This document shows positions 54,481-63,582 of a stretch of 64,000 nt of DNA, piece after piece. Below the pieces are notes generated by a model. That model searched no databases. It saw only the letters and a program-made list of their open reading frames with translations, and was not told where the DNA came from. Location of the stretch: NCBI RefSeq assembly GCF_038050375.1, contig NZ_CP150886.1, positions 2,645,318 to 2,709,317 of the forward strand. The letters run 5' to 3'. The DNA is from Okeanomitos corallinicola TIOX110 (GTDB taxonomy: Bacteria > Cyanobacteriota > Cyanobacteriia > Cyanobacteriales > Nostocaceae). Numbering within the stretch: the stretch's first letter is position 1; every line of letters starts with the position of its first letter. The position numbers and the translations under genes were made by a program.

Positions 54481-55011
54481 ATGAATAAGTGGCTACCGTT
54501 AAATCTCAAATTAAAACAGTTCCGTTCTAAACTACTTAATGATCCCTATTATCGTCTCCAATCTGGGGAAGAAGTGCAAATGGCGGCTCAATTGGGTATG
54601 TGTATTGATGCTAACCAAGCGACTGTAGATGACTGGTTGCGTTTACCAGGTTTATCTATTCACCAAGGGAGAACATTGGTTGAGTTATCAAAATCAGGAG
54701 TTAAATTTTATTGTATTGAAGATATTGCTGCGGCTTTGAGTTTGCCTGTGCAGCGATTAGAACCTCTGAAACCGCTACTAAATTTTAGTTATTATGATGA
54801 AGAATCCTTAGCTAACACTAGGCAAATAAATCCGAATACAGCAACGTTAGAAAATCTGCTCAAAATTCCTCTGATAGATTTAGCTTTAGCAAAAGCAGTG
54901 ATAGAAAATCGGTTAGCTCATGGTTCTTATCGTAACTTAGTTGATTTTCAACAACGGCTAGAATTGCCTGGGGATGCGATCGCTCAGTTGATGTATTATT
55001 TACGGTTTTAA
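54481..55011 (+). CDS. Helix-hairpin-helix (ComEA-like) protein
   Basis: A 176-residue protein with two HhH units: IDANQATVDDWLRLPGLSIHQGRTLV and INPNTATLENLLKIPLIDLALAKAVIENR, typical of ComEA/T2SK-type DNA-binding proteins. No signal peptide or membrane anchor, so it is probably cytoplasmic. Likely cotranscribed with the TM2 gene. The DNA-binding role is inferred from the fold. Confidence 0.85.
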   Translation: MNKWLPLNLKLKQFRSKLLNDPYYRLQSGEEVQMAAQLGMCIDANQATVDDWLRLPGLSIHQGRTLVELSKSGVKFYCIEDIAAALSLPVQRLEPLKPLLNFSYYDEESLANTRQINPNTATLENLLKIPLIDLALAKAVIENRLAHGSYRNLVDFQQRLELPGDAIAQLMYYLRF

Positions 55012-55090
55012 GTAGTTAATCAGCTATCAGCAGTCAAACTCTTGATCTAAAATATGCGGTAGCTTTTGACTAATAACTAATCACTAATCA

Positions 55091-55663
55091 CTAAATTAAA
55101 CCAATCCGATTTAAAGGCCAAAAACGGAAAATAGCACGGCCAATGATATTTTTTCTGGGTAGAAACCGCCAATAACGGGAGTCGTTGCTATCATTCCGGT
55201 TGTCTCCCATCACAAAAAGTTGATTTTCTGGAACTTCTACCGATGTAAAGGGTTGATTTGCTGGTTCAGCGATGTAGTCTTCTTGTATGGGTTGATTATT
55301 GAGATAAACTTTACCATTGACTATGCCAATTGTTTGGCCGGGGACAGCGATGACTCGTTTGATAAAGGCTTGGTTTTCATCATATCCACGTTCTTTCAAT
55401 CCTGGTGGTGTGCGAAAAACAACGACATCACCATTTTTTGGTGGTTGAAGATGGTAGGATAATTTTTCTACTACTAAGCGATCGCCTATATGTAGAGTGG
55501 GATACATTGATTCTGATGGTATTAATCGGGGTTCAGCAACAAATGTCCTAATCAATAATGCTAAACCTAATGCGATCGCCATTAAACTTATATTTTCTTG
55601 CCAACCGCGCCATTTTTTTGTAGTTGTAGCAGTTTCTTGAATATTATTTTCCTGATGATTCAT
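55091..55663 (-). CDS. lepB: Signal peptidase I
   Basis: A 190-residue membrane protease. One N-terminal helix (about 25-42), catalytic Ser52 in PSESMYPTL, Lys102 in AFIKRVIAVPG and box E GDNRNDSNDSRYWRFLP. Length is normal for cyanobacteria. The gene lies 159 bp downstream of the divergent GrpE gene on the same strand. Confidence 0.96.
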   Translation of the reverse strand: MNHQENNIQETATTTKKWRGWQENISLMAIALGLALLIRTFVAEPRLIPSESMYPTLHIGDRLVVEKLSYHLQPPKNGDVVVFRTPPGLKERGYDENQAFIKRVIAVPGQTIGIVNGKVYLNNQPIQEDYIAEPANQPFTSVEVPENQLFVMGDNRNDSNDSRYWRFLPRKNIIGRAIFRFWPLNRIGLI

Positions 55664-55821
55664 AGAATTTTGTAGCTAGTTGAAAATTTGCACTATTTTG
55701 ACCATTATGACTCTCAAGGTAGAATTATTATTGTTTCGGTTCTGTACAAACCCATACAAATGATGAGGATATTCATCTATCCATAAATCACCAATAATTC
55801 AGAGTCCAAACTCTCTTGAGA

Positions 55822-56376
55822 CTATTCCTGTATTGTTATTTCTTCTGTTTTCTGATTTAAGGTTTTATTAATATTATCATCATTATGATCTGAATTAGAT
55901 TTTGCTTTCGCCGTGATTACCTCTGTAGGGCGGAGAATTTTATCACCCCAGCGAAAACCGCGCCGAACGACTTTAGTAATTGTTTGGTCTGGTACATCGG
56001 TTCTTTCCTCTTGATCTACGACGCGACAAAGATTAAAATCAGGTTCTCGATTAACTAATTTTATTGGTATCAGTTGACGTTTTCTGAGTACACTCAGAAA
56101 TTTGCGGTTAACTGCGGCGATGGAACGCGGTAAACGTTCGATAAATTCTGGACTGGGTTGGGGATTATGTTCCAAATATCGTAGTAGTGCTTCTATCGCA
56201 TCAGCTATTTCTAAAAGTTCCAAAAAGAAGTCTTCTGTTTCTGAAGTATTTTGAGTTTGTTGTTCTCGCAGAGACTGTTGTAATAGGACATTTTCTTTTT
56301 TAATGTCGCCAATTTCCTGCATAAGTAAATCACGCATTTCTTGGCTAATCACATAATTTGAGTTTAATTCAGACAC
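55822..56376 (-). CDS. Divergent GrpE nucleotide exchange factor
   Basis: A 184-residue protein: long N-terminal coiled coil (about 10-45), four-helix region (ELLEIADAIEALLRYL) and the GrpE beta head with the family ending VVRRGFRWGDKILRPTEVITAK. Clearly related to GrpE but divergent, hence probably dedicated to the linked DnaK. Start GTG 56376, 7 bp after the J-like gene: same operon. Confidence 0.85.
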   Translation of the reverse strand: MSELNSNYVISQEMRDLLMQEIGDIKKENVLLQQSLREQQTQNTSETEDFFLELLEIADAIEALLRYLEHNPQPSPEFIERLPRSIAAVNRKFLSVLRKRQLIPIKLVNREPDFNLCRVVDQEERTDVPDQTITKVVRRGFRWGDKILRPTEVITAKAKSNSDHNDDNINKTLNQKTEEITIQE

Positions 56377-56383
56377 GGTATAC

Positions 56384-56983
56384 TTATTTAGATAAGATAG
56401 CTAAAATTTTGTTAGCCCAAGTATTAACTTGAGGATGACTATGATTAATTAAAGACTGGCAAAGGGTTATAGCTCTGTGTAATTGTCCACCCATTTGGTA
56501 GGCTTTAATTAAACAGATTTTTGCCTTTAGATAGTTTTGGCTATGGGTTTCTGTACAACCTTCACAGTAGTCTTCTAAATATTTTATCGCTTTTGGGTAA
56601 CGTCCTTCTTTACAAGCGGCGACTCCAGCAGTAAATAATTCTGATAAAGATAGGGGTAAAGCGTTTCTTTCTTGTTTTTCTTGTTGAACAGCTTGAGCGA
56701 TCGCCTGATCTAAACCATCAAATTCTGATAACAAAGTTAAGCTTAGTGCTGGTTTTTGTAAAGCTGATAAATCACTATACTTGAATTCCTTAATAGTAGG
56801 TAAAATTGGGCGTAAATAATCAGCAATAGTCCTTTCTTCCGGTTTCATCAAGCTCTTTTGAGCTTTAGCAATCACATCTACTGGATACTGTTTACGCTGA
56901 ATAGCCACAGCCACAGCTTGAGTAATTTCTACTTTTGATGCGGCTTGAGATAAGCCTAAAATATCGTAGGGATTATATTCCAT
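56384..56983 (-). CDS. Degenerate J-like domain protein with TPR
   Basis: A 199-residue protein. The N terminus (YNPYDILGLSQAASKVEITQAVAVAIQRKQYPVDVIAKAQ, then KPEERTIADYL) follows the J-domain pattern but the HPD is absent (QYPVD at the position). The C-terminal half has TPR-like helices (GVAACKEGRYPKAIKYLEDY). Without HPD it should not stimulate Hsp70 ATPase; it may be a scaffold. Seven bp before the GrpE gene. Confidence 0.8.
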   Translation of the reverse strand: MEYNPYDILGLSQAASKVEITQAVAVAIQRKQYPVDVIAKAQKSLMKPEERTIADYLRPILPTIKEFKYSDLSALQKPALSLTLLSEFDGLDQAIAQAVQQEKQERNALPLSLSELFTAGVAACKEGRYPKAIKYLEDYCEGCTETHSQNYLKAKICLIKAYQMGGQLHRAITLCQSLINHSHPQVNTWANKILAILSK

Positions 56984-57080
56984 AATTTCATTTATATCTA
57001 AGTAATTTGGTCTTAAAAGCTATTTTTACAAAGCAAAATATCAGATATTTTTCGATATTCTAATATTAAAATATTATGAA

Positions 57081-59510
57081 TCAACATAATTTTAAACTCC
57101 GGTAAATTTCTTGAAAAGCTGGTTCATGGGGACAAATTTCATAAGCCCAAAGTCCTAGTTGGAGAATTAATTCCTGGTCATGTAAGCGATTTTTTTGAAT
57201 ACCCTTAATTAACATATCTAAGAAAAACTCAGCAACAATATAACGAACTCGATCACGTTTGGAAAGTTTAGCTTTTCCCAGCATAGCCTCATATTGGCGA
57301 ACTTGGAACAAGCGATTAATTTCTTTTATTTCCTGGGAAAGTTCAACATTATCTATCATGTCACAGACAATGGTATTATCTCTATCAATGATTTTTAATT
57401 CTTGCAGTTTTTCTAATGCTTGATTAAGGGAAATTTTTTCATTAACAATTTGCTGTCTAATCTCTTCCGCTTTATATTCAGTATAGTAACTTTTAACTGA
57501 TTCACTTTTTGGTAAAATATCATAGCAGAAGTTGGCAAATTTTAAATGTTCATTAAATTCTAGAATAACTTGGCGTTGTAAATTAACAAGTCTCTCTATT
57601 TCCTGTTGCCAATCTTGATGGTATTTAAGTTCTTCCTTCGCTGACTGTAAAGGTGTAATTGCCAAGCGCCATCTTTGTTGTTGTAGCTGATAAAAACCTT
57701 CGTGATAATTAAGGAGTTGATTAGCAAACTCTTCCAGTTTATTTGTAGGCTGATTTATAGGTTTAATGTGAATTGCGCGTTGGATATCTCCTTCTAAACA
57801 AGCAGCTACAGCTAACCCCCAAGGGGTATAAAGGGAGCGAAGAAGATGATTATGATCAGGGATTTTATCAACTAACAGAGTTTGCCATGACTCTGAAAAA
57901 TGATCATAACAACCAGGGGTAATATATAGATCATTAACTTGTAACCCTGAGTTTGATGGTTCACCCATTAATCTCAGAGCAACTAATTCACGACGATAGT
58001 AATCACGCAAATTTAAATAAACTTCAAGACTGGTATTTTTTACATTATCAATTGCTGCTTCTAAGCGACGTTTTAAATTTAATGATAAAGCCTGAAAATC
58101 CACAGGATCATTATCCAACCAAGGTAGATTTTTTAAGCTGTTATCTATATTGATGTTAGCTAAAGAAGTTGACAAAGCAGCGATAAATTCTATGAGATTT
58201 TCGGGGTGTGTTTGAGAATAATAATAATTAGCAACTACCCAATTATGTAAGTTATTAATATTGGGTTGGTAAATCCAATTTTCCTGTGTATATTTGGCTA
58301 TGTTTGAGTAGTCATAACTTTGCCAAATTGATATTTCTAAACTAGGATGAATATATTCGTTGAGATTAGTCTCTACCAAGGCGTGAGTTGCAAATTTTTG
58401 CAGAAACTCTCTACTCAAATTTTGAGCTTCCTGTAAATTTCCTGCTGTCACTAAATCTTCTATTTTCTGAAGATATATGAGGTGTTGCTGTTGAGAAATA
58501 CGGCTAATTATTTCTTTTTGGGCAGTGACTAGGGGAGTAGATATTTTTTCCCATTCCTGATATGCTGGTTGTATGTTACCTTGTTGCGCTAATACAAATC
58601 CCCTGAGATACGTAGCTTGCTGTCCTGTTAAGTCTTGTAAATAGAAAAGTGCATTTTCCCAATCTTGCATTTTTATAGCTACTAAACCCAAGCGAAGTTG
58701 ACAATCTGTAGAATTTGATATGAGCGTTTTTGCTTTTTCATAACAAGATTTAGCTGTAAAAAAATCACCTTTTTTTTCTGCTACTAAACCTTGAAAAAAT
58801 ATTTCTCTACCGTGAATTCTCAATTTAAGTTTTTTGAGTAAATCAAAGCCATCAGTGCGAGGAAAATTAATTAAAGCGTCTTCTAAAATAGAAATTGCAA
58901 CCTTTAACCTACCTTCATTTTCAGCATTTCTGGCTTTTTCAAGGGCAGAATGATAATTTTCTTCTTGATAAACCTGACCTTGAATATCAGCAATAGCTTG
59001 TTGAACAAATTCATTTTTATAAATAAATCCCGCTTCTTTATAAATAGATATAGAACTTTTAAAAAAGCGATTAGCTGCTTGGGTTTTAGCTTGTTTTATT
59101 AATGATTGAAATTTTTGTCTTTGTGCTAATTCTTGTTGATATTTAGCAATTAATTCTGATATTTGCTGATCAACAATCACTTGATTAGAGAGATGATAAA
59201 TAGCGATCGCACTACTAAGTGAGGTAATATCAAAAGGATCACCAGTGTCATTTTTTAGTATTGATTGAGCTTGATGAATTAGTTTATCTGCTTGATAAAT
59301 TTGACTATGCCATTCTACTAACTGTTTTTCCAAACTCTCCCGCAAATTAGCAATTAAAAATTTACCTAACAATTTTTCCCATAGATTAGTTTTTTGATCC
59401 CAAAGATTTAATGCTGTTTCTGCAATGGTTACAGCTTCCCTTAGCTGCTTTTTTTGAGCTAGTTGTTCGGATTTTTGACTAGCTTCCTTGAGACTATCAA
59501 AGATATTCAT
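57081..59510 (-). CDS. Large helical-repeat (TPR-like) protein in the chaperone operon
   Basis: An 809-residue, predominantly alpha-helical soluble protein. Several TPR-like units are visible in the N-terminal half (ALEKARNAENEGRLKVAISILEDALINFP; FFQGLVAEKKGDFFTAKSCYEKAKTL; WENALFYLQDLTG). The C-terminal half is rich in W and Y and not repetitive. No signal peptide or catalytic motif. It overlaps the LysM gene by ATGA (59507-59510), so expression is coupled. I do not recognise a named family. Confidence 0.8.
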   Translation of the reverse strand: MNIFDSLKEASQKSEQLAQKKQLREAVTIAETALNLWDQKTNLWEKLLGKFLIANLRESLEKQLVEWHSQIYQADKLIHQAQSILKNDTGDPFDITSLSSAIAIYHLSNQVIVDQQISELIAKYQQELAQRQKFQSLIKQAKTQAANRFFKSSISIYKEAGFIYKNEFVQQAIADIQGQVYQEENYHSALEKARNAENEGRLKVAISILEDALINFPRTDGFDLLKKLKLRIHGREIFFQGLVAEKKGDFFTAKSCYEKAKTLISNSTDCQLRLGLVAIKMQDWENALFYLQDLTGQQATYLRGFVLAQQGNIQPAYQEWEKISTPLVTAQKEIISRISQQQHLIYLQKIEDLVTAGNLQEAQNLSREFLQKFATHALVETNLNEYIHPSLEISIWQSYDYSNIAKYTQENWIYQPNINNLHNWVVANYYYSQTHPENLIEFIAALSTSLANINIDNSLKNLPWLDNDPVDFQALSLNLKRRLEAAIDNVKNTSLEVYLNLRDYYRRELVALRLMGEPSNSGLQVNDLYITPGCYDHFSESWQTLLVDKIPDHNHLLRSLYTPWGLAVAACLEGDIQRAIHIKPINQPTNKLEEFANQLLNYHEGFYQLQQQRWRLAITPLQSAKEELKYHQDWQQEIERLVNLQRQVILEFNEHLKFANFCYDILPKSESVKSYYTEYKAEEIRQQIVNEKISLNQALEKLQELKIIDRDNTIVCDMIDNVELSQEIKEINRLFQVRQYEAMLGKAKLSKRDRVRYIVAEFFLDMLIKGIQKNRLHDQELILQLGLWAYEICPHEPAFQEIYRSLKLC

Positions 59511-60001
59511 TGAATTTTCTCCTGACAGTTAGGAATTTTTAATTTTTCTCCCACCTGAATAAAGTAGTTACGGCGATTTTCTAGACGAGGGTTAGCTTCT
59601 GCGATTAATCTCCAAGCACTAGCTTTACCACATACTTTTTCTGCAATTATACCTAAATTATCTCCACGTTTAACAGTATATAAATTTATATTTATATTTT
59701 TGTTATCCGCAACTGATTCTTGGTTAATAACTACGGCTGAATTGTTAGTAAATACATTATCACTATATTGATTTTTGATCAGGAAAAAACTACTTAAGGC
59801 GCCTAAACCAATACCTATGATGAGGATTAATAAAGCTAAGACTAATGTCCAGGTACTAAGTTTTCTTTGTGATATTGTTGTTTCTATTGGTGGCAATTCT
59901 TGAAGGCTGCGGATTAGAGTTAAATCTGTATCACAATTAGGGCAAGTTTTACCTTCAATTTCTTTGTATCCACAAACGGGACAGTCAATTTTAATATTCA
60001 T
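59507..60001 (-). CDS. Zinc-ribbon, transmembrane and LysM protein
   Basis: A 164-residue bitopic protein. Cytosolic zinc ribbon with Cys7, Cys10, Cys20 and Cys23 (CPVC, CPNC), one membrane helix (about 51-75), then an extracytoplasmic LysM domain (about 107-157: YTVKRGDNLGIIAEKVCG, IQVGEKLKIP). It could tie the chaperone machine to the cell wall. Overlaps DnaK gene by ATGA (59998-60001) and the TPR gene by ATGA. Confidence 0.88.
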   Translation of the reverse strand: MNIKIDCPVCGYKEIEGKTCPNCDTDLTLIRSLQELPPIETTISQRKLSTWTLVLALLILIIGIGLGALSSFFLIKNQYSDNVFTNNSAVVINQESVADNKNININLYTVKRGDNLGIIAEKVCGKASAWRLIAEANPRLENRRNYFIQVGEKLKIPNCQEKIQ

Positions 60002-62214
60002 TGTTTTAGCCCTGTCACAATGCTGTTACTTGGTATCTCTTGATGAAGCCAATGTTGTACTTCTGGTTGTAGTTCTGGTAATAAACGTTCTGCTTCTTTA
60101 ACATCTCCATTTTTCATAGCCATTAATAAACGAGAGAGTTTATCAGACATCGCATTTGCTTGCGTTGGTGCTATGACTTTAGCTTGTTGAATTGCCATAA
60201 TACAAGCTTGAACTACTTGTACTTCTTCCGGTAGTTTTTCTATTTCTTTTCTAGCTTCTTCACTGTAGTGTTTCATGCCAGAAAGATTATTATTATCAAT
60301 AGCAGATTGTAATTCTTGACTGAGATTTTTTAGTTGTTCTTGCTGTGGCTGGAGAATCATAAAACTACATAGTTTCAAAATGCGATCGCAGTCTCCCACT
60401 AAAGCCTCGGCTTCTAGTCTTGCCGATGACATATTAACTTGGAATTTTTGCAGATTTTCCCCAGCTTGTGATAATAAATCCTGACTTTCTTCACCGGTGG
60501 TCGGATTAATAATTTGGTTAGCTAATTTGACTACAGGAACTGCTAATTTTAGGGCTTCTTCCACACCATAGGCAGTTAAATTTTGATCATTAAGTACATC
60601 TATCGCTGCTTCCAATTCTTGATATATTTTTTCATCTGCACGACCACGAGAAAATATACAACTAACTCTGATAGAGGGATCATTTTTTAATGTTGCTGTC
60701 ATTCGCAAATCATTATTTTGTTCATCTAGTTCTAAATTCACCTGAATTTCTGTTCCGGCTGGATATTTTTCGTCTAAACTTAGCCACATTTCCCCAATTC
60801 TTTCGTTATGGGTGATTCCATCTAACTTTTCTTTGACTTTATCGGGACTAAAAAACTGAAAGTGAATTAGTCTTTGCCCTTCCGCTACTGTTTTGAAAGT
60901 GTATATTGGTGTCTGTACTGGTAAAATATCACCCTGACTAATTACCTGATATTTACCATCTGCTAATTCAATAAAATAATCACGGGATACTGTGGTAACT
61001 TTGTCGGTTTGTCCGGCTGCCACAATCGCCGCCCCTTCAGCTACTGCATACATTGGCCGGGGATGCAGGACAACTTTATGATCACCAAATGCTTGTTTAA
61101 GTTTGCGTTGTACTGTGGGAATTTGGGAAGAACCACCAACTAACAACACCATATCAACCATTTCTAAGTTATATTCCGCATACTCTAAAGCTTGGTAACA
61201 AATTTGTAGCGATCGCTCTACCAAGTCATCAATCATATCTTCAAACTGCTGCCTGGTGATTTCCACATCTAAAGGAATTGCTATTCCTAGTTCATCTAGT
61301 AACTGACTACCAGGAATAATCTGCGCCACTGTATATTTACTTAATTCTACCTTTGCCCTTTCTACGGCAATTTTTAAATCCGCATAAAAACGAACCTGCT
61401 GATAATAGGGCATTTTGGCTATCAAACCCTCAATATCTGCGATTTTCTCCTTTTGACTTACCTGCTCTTTCACAAACTTAATTAAACGTGAATCAATATC
61501 ATCACCACCTAACCACAAATCTCCGGCTTTACTCTGCTCAATAAATGAAGTCCCCCCTGCTGTAATTACTGAGGCATCAAAAGTTCCACCACCAAAATCA
61601 TAGACTAAAATCGTTTTTACATCATCACTATTCGGTGAAAACCCGTACGATATAGCTGCGGCAGTTGGTTCTGGTAATAATTCTAAGGGAGTTAGCCCAG
61701 CTTTCAGTGCCGCCGTGCGTGTGGCGTAGCGTTGTTTATCATTAAAATAGGCAGGAATAGTAATGACTACTTGATCAATTGCTTCCCCACTTTGACCAAT
61801 TCCTTGAAAATAATCTTGGGCATTATCCGCTACCTTTTTGAGAATTTCCGCAGAAATATCCTCCGGTTGGTATTCTTTACCACCTAACCACACCGCTAGA
61901 CTGTTATCTGTTCCCTGAGTTGGTTGGGCTATTTTATAACCAAATTCTGACTTTTGTTTTTGTACCGCCACATCCCCAAAACCTCTACCCATCAAGCGTT
62001 TAATGGAAATGATTACATTTTCTGGATTATGGCGTAACTGATTATACGCTTGCTCCCCCACCAAAAATTTTCCCTGATCTTCAGCAACCACGGAACGCGT
62101 CAGCTTTCTATCTGGTGGGGTATTATCTTTAGCTGTGACAACTTCTACTTCTACTAATTTAAAAGCAGCGACAGAGTTAGTCGTTCCTAAATCAATCCCG
62201 ATTGCCTTAACCAT
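59998..62214 (-). CDS. Divergent DnaK/Hsp70
   Basis: A 738-residue Hsp70. The nucleotide-binding domain is intact: GIDLGTTNS (6-14), VYDFGGGTFD (204-213), LVGGSSQIP (358-366). The substrate-binding beta region (about 410-540) is atypical: it lacks the usual GVPQIEVTFDIDANGIL motif and reads FQFFSPDKV, LELDEQNNDLRMTATLKND. The helical lid is long (about 545-738) and there is no EEVD/DVIDAE tail. First gene of a five-gene operon ending with a divergent GrpE. No CIRCE element was seen upstream. Confidence 0.92.
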   Translation of the reverse strand: MVKAIGIDLGTTNSVAAFKLVEVEVVTAKDNTPPDRKLTRSVVAEDQGKFLVGEQAYNQLRHNPENVIISIKRLMGRGFGDVAVQKQKSEFGYKIAQPTQGTDNSLAVWLGGKEYQPEDISAEILKKVADNAQDYFQGIGQSGEAIDQVVITIPAYFNDKQRYATRTAALKAGLTPLELLPEPTAAAISYGFSPNSDDVKTILVYDFGGGTFDASVITAGGTSFIEQSKAGDLWLGGDDIDSRLIKFVKEQVSQKEKIADIEGLIAKMPYYQQVRFYADLKIAVERAKVELSKYTVAQIIPGSQLLDELGIAIPLDVEITRQQFEDMIDDLVERSLQICYQALEYAEYNLEMVDMVLLVGGSSQIPTVQRKLKQAFGDHKVVLHPRPMYAVAEGAAIVAAGQTDKVTTVSRDYFIELADGKYQVISQGDILPVQTPIYTFKTVAEGQRLIHFQFFSPDKVKEKLDGITHNERIGEMWLSLDEKYPAGTEIQVNLELDEQNNDLRMTATLKNDPSIRVSCIFSRGRADEKIYQELEAAIDVLNDQNLTAYGVEEALKLAVPVVKLANQIINPTTGEESQDLLSQAGENLQKFQVNMSSARLEAEALVGDCDRILKLCSFMILQPQQEQLKNLSQELQSAIDNNNLSGMKHYSEEARKEIEKLPEEVQVVQACIMAIQQAKVIAPTQANAMSDKLSRLLMAMKNGDVKEAERLLPELQPEVQHWLHQEIPSNSIVTGLKQ

Positions 62215-62684
62215 TGTTATAATTCTTACCTATTATCTAATTTTGTGCAGATTTAGGTAGACTACCACTTAATAAACCACTATTTGAGAATACAAGTGAC
62301 ATCGTGTTATTTTCAACACTTAAAGTTGAGGAAGCGGAAGGAGAACATTTTCCGATTCTGACACAAATACCTTAATTCTCTTTAATTAGCCACAAATTAC
62401 ATAAATTGTCAACTCTGATTAATACATATCTTTTCTGGTAAACACTACCGGGTATTTACGCAAATTACGTAAGTATCCACAAAATTATATATTTTAAGTA
62501 TTGATACAATGGAAACACTAAATAAATAAACTTATTGTTTCATTCATAAATGACTGTAAAACACTTAATTTATCTAAAACTTGGATGCTAACTTTTTACC
62601 TAAATCTACTAATGGCAATATGATCAATACAATCAAATACTTGCCACCAATGACTTAAAATAAACAAGTTTAAAAAACATAGCA
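62215..62684. promoter_or_regulatory. Region upstream of the dnaK operon
   Basis: A 470-bp AT-rich gap between the DnaK start and the stop of the PFEF-CTERM gene, which reads toward it. It should hold the operon promoter. No CIRCE (TTAGCACTC-N9-GAGTGCTAA), no HIP1 and no ORF were found. An ACGCAAATTACGTAAG stretch near 62458 is a weak palindrome. Confidence 0.35.
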
Positions 62685-63380
62685 TTACTTACGCAAATAA
62701 CGCCACCCAAAAGCTCCTCCTAAAATCAGCAAACTGTAAGCAGAATTGAATTCAAACGGAACAGGAGTAGTGTTTAGAGTCCCATTTAGTTGTATGTTAT
62801 CAATCCGGTTATTTCCCGCAGCATTAGTAGCACCATTAAAAGTAATACGCAAGAAGGCTGTAGCAGCATTATCAAGAGAATTAACATTACTGAAGTCAAA
62901 AGTTTGTAGAGCAAAACTTGTGGCTGGGTTATAAGGATTTGTAGCGATGATTCCAGTGGATGAAAATGTAGTCCCATTAGTAGACCATTCAATCAAGTTG
63001 TTGTTGAAACCAGTATTTGTTCTTTGAGTTGCAAATGTGAGAATTGGGTCAGAATATGCAGAAAGATTAAACTCAAGTGTGATATTTCTGCCGTTATTGA
63101 TATTGGATGCACCACCTTGTAAAGCAAGAGCATTACCAGCAGGATCGCTACCTACAGCATTGATTGTTGTCCCTGTAAAATAGGTAATGTTGTCAGTCAC
63201 AAAATTACTGCTGAGAGTCCCATTACCTTGACTAGAATTGAAGTTGTTACTGTTAAAGTTCCAGGAATCTATAAAAGTTAGGGCTTTAACATCATCAGGA
63301 AAAACTATGTTAAAACCTACGGTAAGAGCCGAAATTAATAGAAAGTGTGTCTTTTCCAAAAAATTATTTGTCATGATCAT
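62685..63380 (-). CDS. PFEF-type PEP-CTERM exported protein
   Basis: About 231 residues from ATG 63380 (ATG 63374 also possible; the TTG at 63431 is unlikely). An N-terminal signal peptide (about 12-30, FLLISALTVGFNIVF) is followed by a beta-rich, Asn/Thr-rich body. The C terminus is the cyanobacterial sorting tag: VPFEFNSAYSLLILGGAFGWRYLRK, a PFEF motif, helix and basic end. Predicted to be processed by an exosortase system. Ligand or function unknown. Confidence 0.85.
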   Translation of the reverse strand: MIMTNNFLEKTHFLLISALTVGFNIVFPDDVKALTFIDSWNFNSNNFNSSQGNGTLSSNFVTDNITYFTGTTINAVGSDPAGNALALQGGASNINNGRNITLEFNLSAYSDPILTFATQRTNTGFNNNLIEWSTNGTTFSSTGIIATNPYNPATSFALQTFDFSNVNSLDNAATAFLRITFNGATNAAGNNRIDNIQLNGTLNTTPVPFEFNSAYSLLILGGAFGWRYLRK

Positions 63381-63582
63381 TAATGCTAAATATTCTTTTG
63401 CCAAGATATCAATATTTTCGTTTTTAGGCAACCTATAATTTGATTCTGAATTACTCTTCTTATCTTCAGTAAATACACTATTGCTTATTCATTTATTTAA
63501 AGAATGATGATTTAAGCACTGTATGAATACAGAAACAAATAAAATAATTCATAATAGATTAAAGAATGAATTTAGATGAAAA

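Noticed and set aside
62215-62684. CIRCE/HrcA site upstream of the dnaK operon
   Set aside because: Searched by eye for TTAGCACTC and its complement; not found.
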